Source: Novosphingobium sp. NDB2Meth1
GTDB taxonomy: Bacteria > Pseudomonadota > Alphaproteobacteria > Sphingomonadales > Sphingomonadaceae
NCBI RefSeq assembly: GCF_900117425.1
Contig: NZ_FPEH01000016.1
Location: forward strand, 248,001 to 312,000
DNA: 64,000 nucleotides
Direction of reading: 5' to 3'
Shown: one piece after another, positions 22,651 through 30,850 of the stretch
How the letters are laid out: the number at the start of each line of letters is the position of its first letter
Numbering within the stretch: the first letter of the stretch is position 1
The notes under the pieces: model-generated
What the model was told of the DNA's origin: nothing
Databases searched by the model: none
Seen by the model: the letters and a program-made list of their open reading frames with translations, nothing else
Translations under genes and position numbers: made by a program

Positions 22651-24072
22651 ATGAGCCACCGGTTCCATCCCAGCGTGCTGCGCGAATATGACATTCGCGG
22701 CACGATCGGCAAGACGCTGGGGCCGGACGATGCCTATGCGCTGGGGCGCAGTTTCGCGACGCGGGTGCTGCGCGATGGGCGCAAGACGGTGGCGGTGGGC
22801 TATGATGGTCGGCTCAGTTCGCCGATGCTGGAGGAAGCGCTGGTCAGTGGGCTGTGCGCGAGCGGGGCCGATGCTGTCCGGATCGGGCTCGGCCCGACGC
22901 CGATGCTCTACTTCGCCTGCGCCGCGATGCCTGAAGTGAGGACCGGGTCAGAGGTGCAGGCCGGGCCACAAGTGCAGGATGGCATTCAGATAACTGGCAG
23001 CCACAATCCCGCCGATCAGAATGGCTTCAAAGTGGTATTTCGCGGCGGTCCGTTCTTCGGTCCAGATATACTCGATCTCGACCGCCTCGCCGCCCGGGGG
23101 GATTGGGCGCTGGGCGACGGGACGGCCGAGCGGGTCAATATCATGGATGCCTACGTCGAGCGGTTGCTCGCCGGGCTGAAGGGTATCGCGCCAGATGCCC
23201 TCGAGTGCCTTGGCATCGGATGGGACGCCGGGAACGGCGCCGCGGGCGAGGTGATCGAGCGGCTGGTCGCCCGGATGGCGGGGCGCCACATCTGCTTGCA
23301 CACGCATGTCGATGGCACGTTTCCTGGACATCATCCCGATCCTTCCGTCGACGCCAATCTTGCCGATTTGCGCGGCGCCGTCGCGCAGGGACGACTCGAC
23401 TTCGGATTAGCCTTCGACGGGGACGGGGACCGGCTGGGCGTGGTGGACAGCAAGGGCCGCGCGCTGGCGGGGGACCAGCTGCTGATGCTGTTTGCCGAAG
23501 ACGTGCTGAAAAGGCAGGCGGGCGGGACAGTTATCGCCGATATCAAGACGAGCGCGGCGCTGTTTGACCGCGTCCGCGCGCTGGGCGGGGTGCCGCTCAT
23601 GTGGAAGGCCGGACACAGCCACATCAAATCCAAAATGAAGCAGACTGGTGCGGTCCTCGGTGGCGAAGTGACCGGACATGTGTTTCTTGCGGATGATTAC
23701 TACGGGTTCGACGATGCGCTCTATGCTGCCGTGCGGCTCATTGCGGCGGTGGCGCGGCAGGGCAAGTCGGTGGCGGAATTGCTCGATGCGATGCCGGTGA
23801 TGGTCAATACGCCCGAGTTGCGCTTTTCGGTGGAGGAGGCGCGCAAGTTCGCGGTGATCGACGAAGTCCGCGCGCGGCTCATGGCGGAAGGGGCGGACGT
23901 GGTCGCGATCGACGGGGTGCGGGTGACCATGCCGCAGGGCTGGTGGCTGCTGCGCGCATCGAACACCGAGGCGATGCTGACGGCGCGGGCGGAAAGCGGG
24001 AGCGAGGAGGGGCTCGCGGCGATGCTGGCTGCCCTTGACGCGCAATTGGCGGCTTCGGGGATCAGGCGCTAA
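22651..24072 (+). CDS. Phosphomannomutase/phosphoglucomutase
   Basis: A 473-residue alpha-D-phosphohexomutase making mannose-1-phosphate or glucose-1-phosphate for exopolysaccharide and envelope sugars; it resembles the bifunctional PgmG of Sphingomonas. It starts LREYDIRGTIGKTLGPDDA. The phosphoserine is Ser117 (QITGSHNPADQNG), the metal loop is FDGDGDRLGVVD (DGDGDR at 256-261), the sugar-specificity loop is GEVTGHVF, and the phosphate loop is WWLLRASNTEAML. Directly before the serine loop there is a run of three 18-base tandem units (22933-22986) coding EVRTGS-EVQAGP-QVQDGI. This adds about 12-13 residues relative to PgmG-type enzymes as I remember them. All catalytic residues are intact. 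Confidence 0.92.
   Translation: MSHRFHPSVLREYDIRGTIGKTLGPDDAYALGRSFATRVLRDGRKTVAVGYDGRLSSPMLEEALVSGLCASGADAVRIGLGPTPMLYFACAAMPEVRTGSEVQAGPQVQDGIQITGSHNPADQNGFKVVFRGGPFFGPDILDLDRLAARGDWALGDGTAERVNIMDAYVERLLAGLKGIAPDALECLGIGWDAGNGAAGEVIERLVARMAGRHICLHTHVDGTFPGHHPDPSVDANLADLRGAVAQGRLDFGLAFDGDGDRLGVVDSKGRALAGDQLLMLFAEDVLKRQAGGTVIADIKTSAALFDRVRALGGVPLMWKAGHSHIKSKMKQTGAVLGGEVTGHVFLADDYYGFDDALYAAVRLIAAVARQGKSVAELLDAMPVMVNTPELRFSVEEARKFAVIDEVRARLMAEGADVVAIDGVRVTMPQGWWLLRASNTEAMLTARAESGSEEGLAAMLAALDAQLAASGIRR
22933..22986 (+). repeat. Three tandem 18-base units inside the phosphomannomutase gene
   Basis: Units at 22933-22950, 22951-22968 and 22969-22986 share the pattern (G/C)A(A/G)GTG(A/C)AGG followed by RCCGGG or ATGGCA. 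They encode EVRTGS, EVQAGP and QVQDGI and keep the reading frame. The last merges into the conserved QITGSHNP loop. Confidence 0.75.
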
Positions 24073-24082
24073 GGTCCGCCGG

Positions 24083-26521
24083 GTGAGCGACCTGCCGATC
24101 CCGCCCGAAATCGAAGCCTGGTTCGCGGGGCGCGGCTGGCGGGTGCGGCGGCATCAGGCCGAGATGCTGGCGGCCGACGACGCGGGCAAGCATGCGCTGC
24201 TGGTGGCCGATACGGGCGCGGGCAAGACGCTGGCCGGGTTCCTCCCGACCTTGGCCGCCTTCACGCGCTCGCGGCTGGGCCTTGGGCCGGTGCCGGAGGG
24301 GCTGCACACGCTCTATGTGTCCCCGCTGAAGGCGCTGGCGCATGATGTGCAGCGCAATCTGCTCACGCCGATCACCGAGATGGGCCTCCCCATCACGGTC
24401 GAGACGCGCAGCGGGGATACCTCGTCCGACAAGAAGGCGCGGCAACGGACGAAGCCGCCGCATGTGCTGCTGACAACGCCGGAATCGCTGTCGCTCCTGC
24501 TGAGCTATCCCGAAAGCGCGCAGCTGTTCGGCAGCTTGCAGCGGGTGGTGATCGACGAAGTGCATGCCTTTGCAACCTCGAAGCGGGGTGATCTGCTGGC
24601 ACTGGCGTTGACGCGGCTGCAGGCACTGGCGCCGGGGCTGCGGCGGGCGGCGCTATCGGCGACATTGGCCGATCCGGAAAGCTTCCGCGCCTGGCTGGCC
24701 CCGTGGGGCGACCTCGACAGCACGGCGCTGGTGGAGGGGGAGGCGGGCGCTCCGGCGGAGGTGGAGATCCTGCTGCCCGATGATGGCCAGCGGGTGCCTT
24801 GGGGCGGGCACGCGGCGGCTTGGGCTTTGCCGCAGCTCTACGAGGCGATCCGGCGCAACCGGACGACCTTGGTTTTCACCAACACGCGCTTTCTGGCGGA
24901 GTACATCTTCCAGCTGCTGTGGGATGCCAACGAGGACAAGCTCCCCATCGGCATCCACCACGGTTCGCTTTCCAAGGAAGCGCGGCGCAAGGTGGAAGGG
25001 GCGATGGCGCAGGGCGAGCTGCGCGCGCTGGTCTGCACCGCGAGCCTCGATCTCGGCGTCGACTGGGGCGATATCGACATGGTGGTGCAGATGGGCGCGC
25101 CCAAGGGCTCCTCGCGCCTGCTGCAGCGGATCGGGCGCGCCAACCATCGGCTCGACCTGCCGAGTCGCGCGTTGCTGGTGCCGGGGAACCGCTTCGAGTT
25201 TCTGGAGGCGATGGCGGCGCGCGATGCGGTCGATGAGGGGCAGCGCGACGGGGAGGACTTCCGCCCCGGGGGGCTCGACGTGCTGGCGCAGCACGTGATG
25301 GCGGTGGCCTGCGCGGGGCCGTTCCATGAGGCGGCGCTGCTGGCGGAGGTGCGCTCGTCATTGGCCTATGCGTGGATCGACGAGGCGGGCTGGGAGCGGG
25401 TGCTGCAGTTCGTGGCGACGGGGGGCTATGCGCTGCGGGCCTACGACCGGTTTCAGCGGATCGTGCGGCTGAAGGACGGCACCTGGCGGCTGACGCATCC
25501 GCAGCAGGCCGCGCGCCATCGGCTCAATGCGGGGATCATCGTCGATTCCGAAATGCTGGAAGTGCGGTTCCGCAACGGGCGCTCGCTCGGCAAGGTGGAG
25601 GAGAGCTTCGGAGCGGGACTGAAGCCGGGGGATACCTTCCGCTTTGCCGGAATGGACCTTGAGGTTGAAGGCGTGCGCGATCTGGAGCTGATCGTGCGCG
25701 GGGCCAAGTCGGCGGGGCAGATCCCGAGCTACAACGGGGCGCGCATGCCGCTGACGACGCATCTTTCGGGGCGGGTACAGGCAATGCTGGCGGACCGGGC
25801 GGGCTGGGGACGCTTTCCGGACGATGTGCGCGAATGGCTCGAAGTGCAGGACTGGCGCAGCCGGTTGCCGGCGCCCGGGGAGCTGCTGGTCGAGAGCTTT
25901 CCGCATGGGGGGCGGGCCTATACGGTCTACTATACGTTCGAAGGATGGAACGCGAACCAGTCGCTGGGGATGCTGATTACCCGGCGGATGGAGGAGGCCG
26001 GACTGGGGCCGATGGGCTTCGTGGCCAACGACTACGCGCTGGGAGTGTGGGGACTGCGGCCGGTGAAGGACCCAGCGCCGCTGCTGTCGCCGGACATTCT
26101 GACCCATGAGTTTGTCGAGTGGGTGCAGAATTCCTATCTGCTGCGCCGGGCATTCCGCGAGGTGGCAGTGATTTCAGGCCTCGTCGAGCGGCAGCAGCCG
26201 GGCGCGCGCAAGAGCGGGCGGCAGGTGACCTTTTCGACCGACCTCATCTACGACGTGCTGCGCAAGCATGAGCCGGATCACTTGCTGATCGAGGCGGCGT
26301 GGGCGGATGCGCGGGCGCGGATGACCGATGTGGGTCGGCTGGGCGCCTTGCTGGACCGGGCGGCGGCGGAACTTGTCCATGTCGAACTGGAGCGGGTGAC
26401 GCCGCTGGCCGTGCCGCTGATGGTGATGATCGGGCGGGAGTCGGTGCCGGCGGGCGCGGCGGATGACGAGCTGTTGCTGGAGGCTGAGAGCCTCGCTTCG
26501 GCAGCGATGCGGCCTGAGTAG
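24083..26521 (+). CDS. Lhr-like DEXH-box helicase (ligase-associated DNA damage response type)
   Basis: An 812-residue superfamily 2 helicase. Walker A is ADTGAGKTLAGF (GAGKT at 45-49), motif Ia YVSPLKALAHDV, motif II VIDEVHAF (DEVH at 158-161), motif IV TLVFTNTRFLAEYIFQLLW, and motifs V/VI VCTASLDLGVDWGDID and LLQRIGRANHR. The C-terminal half has the Lhr-specific winged-helix and beta-barrel regions. Length and motifs fit the TIGR04121 group, usually encoded with an ATP-dependent DNA ligase, an exonuclease-like metallo-beta-lactamase protein and a phosphoesterase. None of these is adjacent. The GTG start at 24083 lies 10 bases after the mutase stop, so the two are probably co-transcribed. 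Confidence 0.9.
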   Translation: MSDLPIPPEIEAWFAGRGWRVRRHQAEMLAADDAGKHALLVADTGAGKTLAGFLPTLAAFTRSRLGLGPVPEGLHTLYVSPLKALAHDVQRNLLTPITEMGLPITVETRSGDTSSDKKARQRTKPPHVLLTTPESLSLLLSYPESAQLFGSLQRVVIDEVHAFATSKRGDLLALALTRLQALAPGLRRAALSATLADPESFRAWLAPWGDLDSTALVEGEAGAPAEVEILLPDDGQRVPWGGHAAAWALPQLYEAIRRNRTTLVFTNTRFLAEYIFQLLWDANEDKLPIGIHHGSLSKEARRKVEGAMAQGELRALVCTASLDLGVDWGDIDMVVQMGAPKGSSRLLQRIGRANHRLDLPSRALLVPGNRFEFLEAMAARDAVDEGQRDGEDFRPGGLDVLAQHVMAVACAGPFHEAALLAEVRSSLAYAWIDEAGWERVLQFVATGGYALRAYDRFQRIVRLKDGTWRLTHPQQAARHRLNAGIIVDSEMLEVRFRNGRSLGKVEESFGAGLKPGDTFRFAGMDLEVEGVRDLELIVRGAKSAGQIPSYNGARMPLTTHLSGRVQAMLADRAGWGRFPDDVREWLEVQDWRSRLPAPGELLVESFPHGGRAYTVYYTFEGWNANQSLGMLITRRMEEAGLGPMGFVANDYALGVWGLRPVKDPAPLLSPDILTHEFVEWVQNSYLLRRAFREVAVISGLVERQQPGARKSGRQVTFSTDLIYDVLRKHEPDHLLIEAAWADARARMTDVGRLGALLDRAAAELVHVELERVTPLAVPLMVMIGRESVPAGAADDELLLEAESLASAAMRPE

Positions 26522-26833
26522 GGAAAGTTGGTTCGCGCAGAGGCGCGGAGAGATTGAGGCGTACAGCAGGCGTTGGACTTTTCGGGCGGATGGTCGAAGA
26601 GCGCCTTCGCTTGCTGGCCCGAAGTCTCTGCGCTCTCTGCGTGCTCTAAGCGAGATTCGTTTGCTTTTCCGTGCGCTGCTCAGCGGTGTGAGAGGATGGT
26701 TGCTGCAGGACGGGGCCCCCCCCGGCCCCTCCCGCAAGCGGGAGGGGAGTTGAGAGGTTTGGCCTGAGGGTCCCAATGAAAAAGGGGCGGATTGCTCCGC
26801 CCCTTGATCGTTTGTGGCCGAGAGCCCGCAGCG
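26522..26833. other. 312-base convergent spacer with repeats
   Basis: Contains the dispersed GCGCAGAGGCG/CTCTGCG element (about 26530-26655), a CCCCTCCCGC-AA-GCGGGAGGGG hairpin (26726-26747) and the exbD terminator. No coding potential is visible. Confidence 0.65.
26782..26805 (-). terminator. Rho-independent terminator of the tonB-exb cluster
   Basis: On the minus strand AAGGGGCGGA-GCAA-TCCGCCCCTT is followed by a run of T. It lies 28 bases after the exbD stop. Confidence 0.85.
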
Positions 26834-27265
26834 TTACTTGCTGAACGTTGCGAAGTTCTCGTTGCCAACGAAGCCGAACTTGCTGACCTTCACCTGGGTG
26901 ATGATCTTCAGCATACGGTTCGCGATTTCGTACGAGGCATATTCCTCGGGCTGGAACTGGAGTTCCGGCTCGGGGTTCATCGCCTTCGTCGCCTGAAGCA
27001 GCGAGACGAGATTGCCTTCGGTGATCGGCGAACCGTTCCAGAGGATCGTGTTCTGCGTGGTGAGCACCAGCTTGTTCTTGACCGGATCGATCTTCGGCTT
27101 GTCCGTCGGCGGGGTCGCCTGCGGCAGGTCGATGTTGACCGAGTGGGTGGCCACGGGGATGGTGATGATGAACATGATGAGGAGCACGAGCATGACGTCG
27201 ATCAGCGGCGTCGTGTTCATCTCCATCATCGGCGAGCCATCGTCTTTGCCGCCGCTCATTGCCAT
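26834..27265 (-). CDS. exbD: Biopolymer transport protein ExbD (143 aa)
   Basis: Inner-membrane component of the TonB energy-transducing complex, with one membrane helix and a periplasmic domain. The N-terminal cytoplasmic tail leads to the conserved MNTTPLIDVMLVLLIMFIIT, in which the aspartate carries the proton. The periplasmic part continues through VNIDLPQATPP to VSKFGFVGNENFATF. It is the last of four minus-strand genes, tonB-exbB-exbD-exbD, and is followed by a good terminator. A second ExbD of different length precedes it. Two ATGs (27265, 27259) are equally possible. Confidence 0.92.
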   Translation of the reverse strand: MAMSGGKDDGSPMMEMNTTPLIDVMLVLLIMFIITIPVATHSVNIDLPQATPPTDKPKIDPVKNKLVLTTQNTILWNGSPITEGNLVSLLQATKAMNPEPELQFQPEEYASYEIANRMLKIITQVKVSKFGFVGNENFATFSK

Positions 27266-27313
27266 GGGGGTTACTCCTGTTTGGTCTCGTTGACCCGGAT
27301 GACCGGACGGTGA

Positions 27314-27841
27314 TCAGCCGTTGGGATCAACCGGGGTGGAGATGAAGCCGACCTTGGGATAGCCCGCAATCTGCACGTTGTAGATCGCACCGGCGATGCA
27401 CTTCCAGGGGACGTTCACGTCGCCGCGGATGTGCACTTCGGGGATCTTGTCCGGCTCCATGTTCTGCGCGCCGCCGGCCCGCTTCACGATCGCATCAAGC
27501 CGGTCGAACGCCATCTTGTAGAGTTCGTTGTTATCAACCGGGGTGATGTTGTTGATGTAGACGCGGCACTGGCCGGTCCGCGTTGAGCCTTCATAGCCGC
27601 CCTGGCCCGGGCTGCGCCCGCCGGCATCGGTCGAGACGACCGTCACGAGCAGGTTCTCGACCTTGTCCTGCGTCTCTTCGGACGGCAGCACAGGGACCTT
27701 GAGCTTCTCGACGGTCTGGATCGCGACCGGAACCGCGATGAGGAAGATGATCAGCAGCACGAGCATCACGTCCACGAGCGGCGTGGTGTTGATGTCCGAC
27801 ATTGGGCGTTCTTCGCCCCCGCCGCCTACAGACATTGCCAT
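27314..27841 (-). CDS. exbD: Biopolymer transport protein ExbD, longer paralogue (175 aa)
   Basis: The membrane motif DINTTPLVDVMLVLLIIFLI is conserved with the proton-carrying aspartate. Compared with the following ExbD the periplasmic domain is about 30 residues longer. It contains a Gly-rich insertion (DAGGRSPGQGGYEGS) and two cysteines (GQCRVY and PWKCIAG) that could form a disulfide. It probably forms the heteromeric pore with ExbB and the second ExbD; two different ExbDs are common in TonB clusters of this lineage, and the division of labour is unknown. A glycine-rich N-terminus (MAMSVGGGGEERPMSD) precedes the helix. Confidence 0.9.
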   Translation of the reverse strand: MAMSVGGGGEERPMSDINTTPLVDVMLVLLIIFLIAVPVAIQTVEKLKVPVLPSEETQDKVENLLVTVVSTDAGGRSPGQGGYEGSTRTGQCRVYINNITPVDNNELYKMAFDRLDAIVKRAGGAQNMEPDKIPEVHIRGDVNVPWKCIAGAIYNVQIAGYPKVGFISTPVDPNG

Positions 27842-27992
27842 TGGTTAGTTCCTATCCGATCTGTCCACGGTAAACCGGGTCATCCGGGTCCCTTCTGGAG
27901 CCCTTCGCGGCCCGGTTGGAACCCGCGTTGTTCCCGAAGGGGGAGGGTGGAAAGGCCCACCGATCCCCGCTTCGTTTCCGCGTATTCGGGCC

Positions 27993-28760
27993 TTACTTCT
28001 TGGCCGGAGCCGCAGCCGGCGCAGCGGGCTTGGCAGCCGGAGCAGCCGGCAGCGCAGGCTTCACCACGCCCTTCGAGGCGAGGTTGGCGAGCACGTCGGT
28101 GCTGAAGCCGGTCAGCAGTTCGGCGATGCGCTTGTTGCGGGCCTGCAGGTAGTTGTAGGCGAGCACCGCGGGAACCGCGACGAGCAGACCGAGCGCGGTC
28201 ATGATCAGCGCTTCACCGACCGGACCCGCGACCTTGTCGATCGAAGCCGAACCGGCGATGCCGATGTTGATGAGCGCGCCGTAGATGCCGACCACGGTAC
28301 CGAACAGACCGATGAACGGCGCGGTCGCACCGACGGTCGCGAGGAACGGCAGCCCGCCGGCGAGCTTCGAGTTGATGGTCGCTTCCGAACGGGCGAGCGA
28401 ACCGTGCATCCAGTCGTGACCTTCAGACTCGTCCATCTTGCCGGCAGCGTCTTCGGCCGAGAGACCGTCGTCGACGATCTGGCGCCAGGCCGAGTTCTTC
28501 TCGAGCTTGCCCGCGCCTTCACGCAGGCTGGCTGCGCGCCAGAAACCGGAAAGGGTCTTGTGCTGGTTGAGGATCTTGGCCTGCTCCGCCCACTTCGTGA
28601 AGAGGATGAAGAACGAACCGACCGACATGACCACGAGGATCGTGAAGGTGGTCAGCGGGATCCAGGCAGGCTTGCCGCCGGGGAACAGAACTTCCGCGAT
28701 ACCGAACTTGTTCTGGGGAGCGGCGGATGCGGCAGCCGCAGCGAGGGTTTCGATGAGCAT
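27993..28760 (-). CDS. exbB: ExbB/TolQ-type proton channel protein (255 aa)
   Basis: Inner-membrane MotA/TolQ/ExbB family protein. The first membrane helix (IPLTTFTILVVMSVGSFFIL) follows a short N-terminus. A large cytoplasmic loop (about residues 50-140) precedes two helices: FLATVGATAPFIGLFGTVVG, with the conserved TAPFIGLFGTV signature, and MTALGLLVAVPAVLAYNYL. The C-terminus ends in an unusual Ala/Pro/Lys-rich tail of about 30 residues (PALPAAPAAKPAAPAAAPAKK-like). The start MLIETLAAAA at 28760 is chosen over an upstream start with a non-conserved extension. It lies between tonB and the exbD pair. Confidence 0.92.
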   Translation of the reverse strand: MLIETLAAAAASAAPQNKFGIAEVLFPGGKPAWIPLTTFTILVVMSVGSFFILFTKWAEQAKILNQHKTLSGFWRAASLREGAGKLEKNSAWRQIVDDGLSAEDAAGKMDESEGHDWMHGSLARSEATINSKLAGGLPFLATVGATAPFIGLFGTVVGIYGALINIGIAGSASIDKVAGPVGEALIMTALGLLVAVPAVLAYNYLQARNKRIAELLTGFSTDVLANLASKGVVKPALPAAPAAKPAAPAAAPAKK

Positions 28761-28856
28761 TCGGGTCTTCCTCTTCAATATTTCGTAGAATGGATCAAAA
28801 AAGATAAGCTCGGGCGTTGCGGCCTTTCCCCTCAAGGAGAAGCCGCGCCGGTCAGG

Positions 28857-29513
28857 TCAGTCCTTCGGGATCACCCAACGGATCGAGTTTGCGTACGAAC
28901 CGGTGGTCGGATTGCCTTCGCCATCGGTGGCAGGGGCAAACCGGGCGCGCCGGCGGACGTTGTCGCATGTCGCCTGGTCGAGATCGGGGCTGCCGCTCGA
29001 CCTGGTGATTTCGCACGACACGACCTTGCCGTCGGTTCCGACTGTCACGCGGAAGCCGGTGACACCCTCGCGCTCTTCACGCAGCGCACGCGAAGGATAG
29101 TCGTTCGACGTGGCCCAGTTGCCGGGGCTGCCCTTCGGCGCCGGGCCCTTCGGCTGGAACTTGGGCGGCGGCGGAGGGGGCGGCGGGGGCGGCGCAGCGG
29201 TCGTGAACACCGGAGCCGGAGGCGGCGGCGTGGTCACGGTCTCAATCTGCGGCGCGGGCGCGTTGAACGTGATCGGCGGCGGCGGCGCCACGATGGGCGG
29301 CGGCGGCTGATCCTTCGGGGGCGGCGGGGGCGGGGGTGTTTCCGGCGGCTTCTCTTCTTCGATGTTGACCGCCGAGGTCACCTCTTTGACCTTCTTGTAC
29401 GCTTCGTAAGCCAGCCCTGTTACCAGCGCATAGCCCAAGCCGACATGAAGGATCGCAACGATGATGAGCGCGGTGATCTTGTTACCGCTCATCTGTTGGT
29501 CAGCGTATGCCAT
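28857..29513 (-). CDS. tonB: TonB-family energy transducer
   Basis: Protein of 218 residues that transmits proton-motive force to outer-membrane receptors. The N-terminal membrane anchor is NKITALIIVAILHVGLGYAL. A periplasmic rod (residues about 55-135) is very proline-rich, with several runs of six to ten prolines separated by charged and Gln/Ala/Thr stretches. The C-terminal TonB domain contains YPSRALREEREGVTGFRVTV and SSGSPDLDQATCDNVRRRAR and ends in a short strand (IRWVIPKD). First gene of the cluster; the siderophore receptor at 15.6 kb is an obvious potential client. The proline tract makes the DNA strongly G/C biased between strands. Confidence 0.93.
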   Translation of the reverse strand: MAYADQQMSGNKITALIIVAILHVGLGYALVTGLAYEAYKKVKEVTSAVNIEEEKPPETPPPPPPPKDQPPPPIVAPPPPITFNAPAPQIETVTTPPPPAPVFTTAAPPPPPPPPPPKFQPKGPAPKGSPGNWATSNDYPSRALREEREGVTGFRVTVGTDGKVVSCEITRSSGSPDLDQATCDNVRRRARFAPATDGEGNPTTGSYANSIRWVIPKD

Positions 29514-29857
29514 TCAGCTCCAAAACTCCTGATTCTCCGCTATCGGCACACATCCTGCGGATGCTGACGATCACGGAATCGCGCATGGAATCACCCATCC
29601 AGCGCGATTGGCCAATCCAGCGATTTCATTCCACCCTGCCGGCAAACCGGACCGCCGACATCGGGTGCAAGGAACCCGGCGGCGGCTTTTGCGGGCTTTC
29701 ATTGTTGAAATCCCCGACAACCGCGAGCTTTAACGCCGAAGCCAAAGCCGCGCAAATGCTTTATCGGTTAACCATCGATTCACAGTTTCGCTGCCTGAAA
29801 CAGGACTTGGCACAGCCACTTGCGCTATCCAGCGACAGCGAATCCAAGGACCCACGC
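29514..29857. other. 344-base divergent intergenic region
   Basis: Separates tonB from an exported protein. An open frame runs through it on the plus strand without an initiation site or similarity. TTAACCAT at 29768-29775 resembles a half-site for the cell-cycle regulator CtrA, but is single. No clear Fur site for tonB was found. Confidence 0.4.
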
Positions 29858-30763
29858 ATGCTCCGCACCTCACGTCCCGCCCGCAGCCTCGCTTTCCGTC
29901 CGAGCTTGGCGCGCCTTGTCGCCGCAGCCGCACTCAGCCTTGGCGGCGCAGTCGCAAGCCATGGACAGGAAACGACTTTGTCGGTTCCGATGGCACCCGG
30001 TCTCGAAACCGACCCGGACCTTGCCTATGCCGATCTGGTCGATCTCGCGCTGCCAGCACAGGCAGTTGTGCGCGCGCAGGTGCGCAAGGCCGTACGCCTG
30101 AAACCCGAGGAAGCGCCGGGGCTCCCGGCCGGCCGCGCGCGCCTCTACATAGAGGCCCGGACGCAGGGGGTACTGATCGGCGAGAACATCGGCGAATCGA
30201 TCCGTTTCCTTGCCGATGTGCCGCTCGATGCGCGCGGCAAGCCGCCCAAGCTGGGCAAGACGCAGGTGCTGGTGCTCGCCCGGATGGTGCCCGAGCGGCC
30301 GGGCGAGCTGCAGCTTGTGGCGCCCGATGCGATGCTGGCGCTCACTCCGGCGCGCGAGGCGACGCTGCGGTCGATCCTCACCGAAACCACCCGCCCCGAT
30401 GCCCCGCCGCCGATCACCGCGGTGCGCGAGGCGCTGCATGTGACCGGGAACCTTGCAGGCGAGGGCGAAACCCAGCTGTTTCTGGGCACCGCGACGGGGG
30501 CGCCGGTCTCGATCTCGGTGCTGCGGCGCCCCGGCCAGCCGACGACCTGGGGCGTGAGCTTCACGGAAATCGTCGATTCCGCCGCGCGCCCGCCGCTCCC
30601 TGCAACAATCGCGTGGTACCGGCTCGCCTGCGGGCTGCCGGCGCGCCTACCCGAGCGCGCGAACATCTCCGACACGCTGAACGACCGGCGAATCGCGGCG
30701 GAGGATTACGCGCAAGTGCTGGCCGATCTGGGACCGTGCACCCGCAAGCGCGCCAAGACCTGA
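29858..30763 (+). CDS. Exported hypothetical protein (301 aa)
   Basis: The ATG at 29858 gives a signal sequence (RLVAAAALSLGGAVASHGQ, cleaved near residue 37) after an arginine-rich start. The mature protein has an N-terminal half with strands such as VVRAQVRKAVRLKPE and RARLYIEARTQGVLIG and ends in a basic tail (CTRKRAKT). Two cysteines (LACGLP and GPCTRK) may pair. I do not recognise a domain; proteins like it seem to be lineage-specific in sphingomonads. It is 87 bases upstream of hom, in the same direction, but is not obviously functionally tied to it. Confidence 0.75.
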   Translation: MLRTSRPARSLAFRPSLARLVAAAALSLGGAVASHGQETTLSVPMAPGLETDPDLAYADLVDLALPAQAVVRAQVRKAVRLKPEEAPGLPAGRARLYIEARTQGVLIGENIGESIRFLADVPLDARGKPPKLGKTQVLVLARMVPERPGELQLVAPDAMLALTPAREATLRSILTETTRPDAPPPITAVREALHVTGNLAGEGETQLFLGTATGAPVSISVLRRPGQPTTWGVSFTEIVDSAARPPLPATIAWYRLACGLPARLPERANISDTLNDRRIAAEDYAQVLADLGPCTRKRAKT

Positions 30764-30850
30764 CACGGGCGCTGAATCACACGCACAGGCGCGGTTGCGG
30801 GGGCGGATCAGCTACCCTAAGGCGCGCCATAAGATTTTACGGGGATCATC

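Noticed and set aside
29768..29775. CtrA binding site upstream of the 301-residue exported protein
   Set aside because: Only one TTAACC half-site is present, without the second half seven bases away; such octamers arise by chance.
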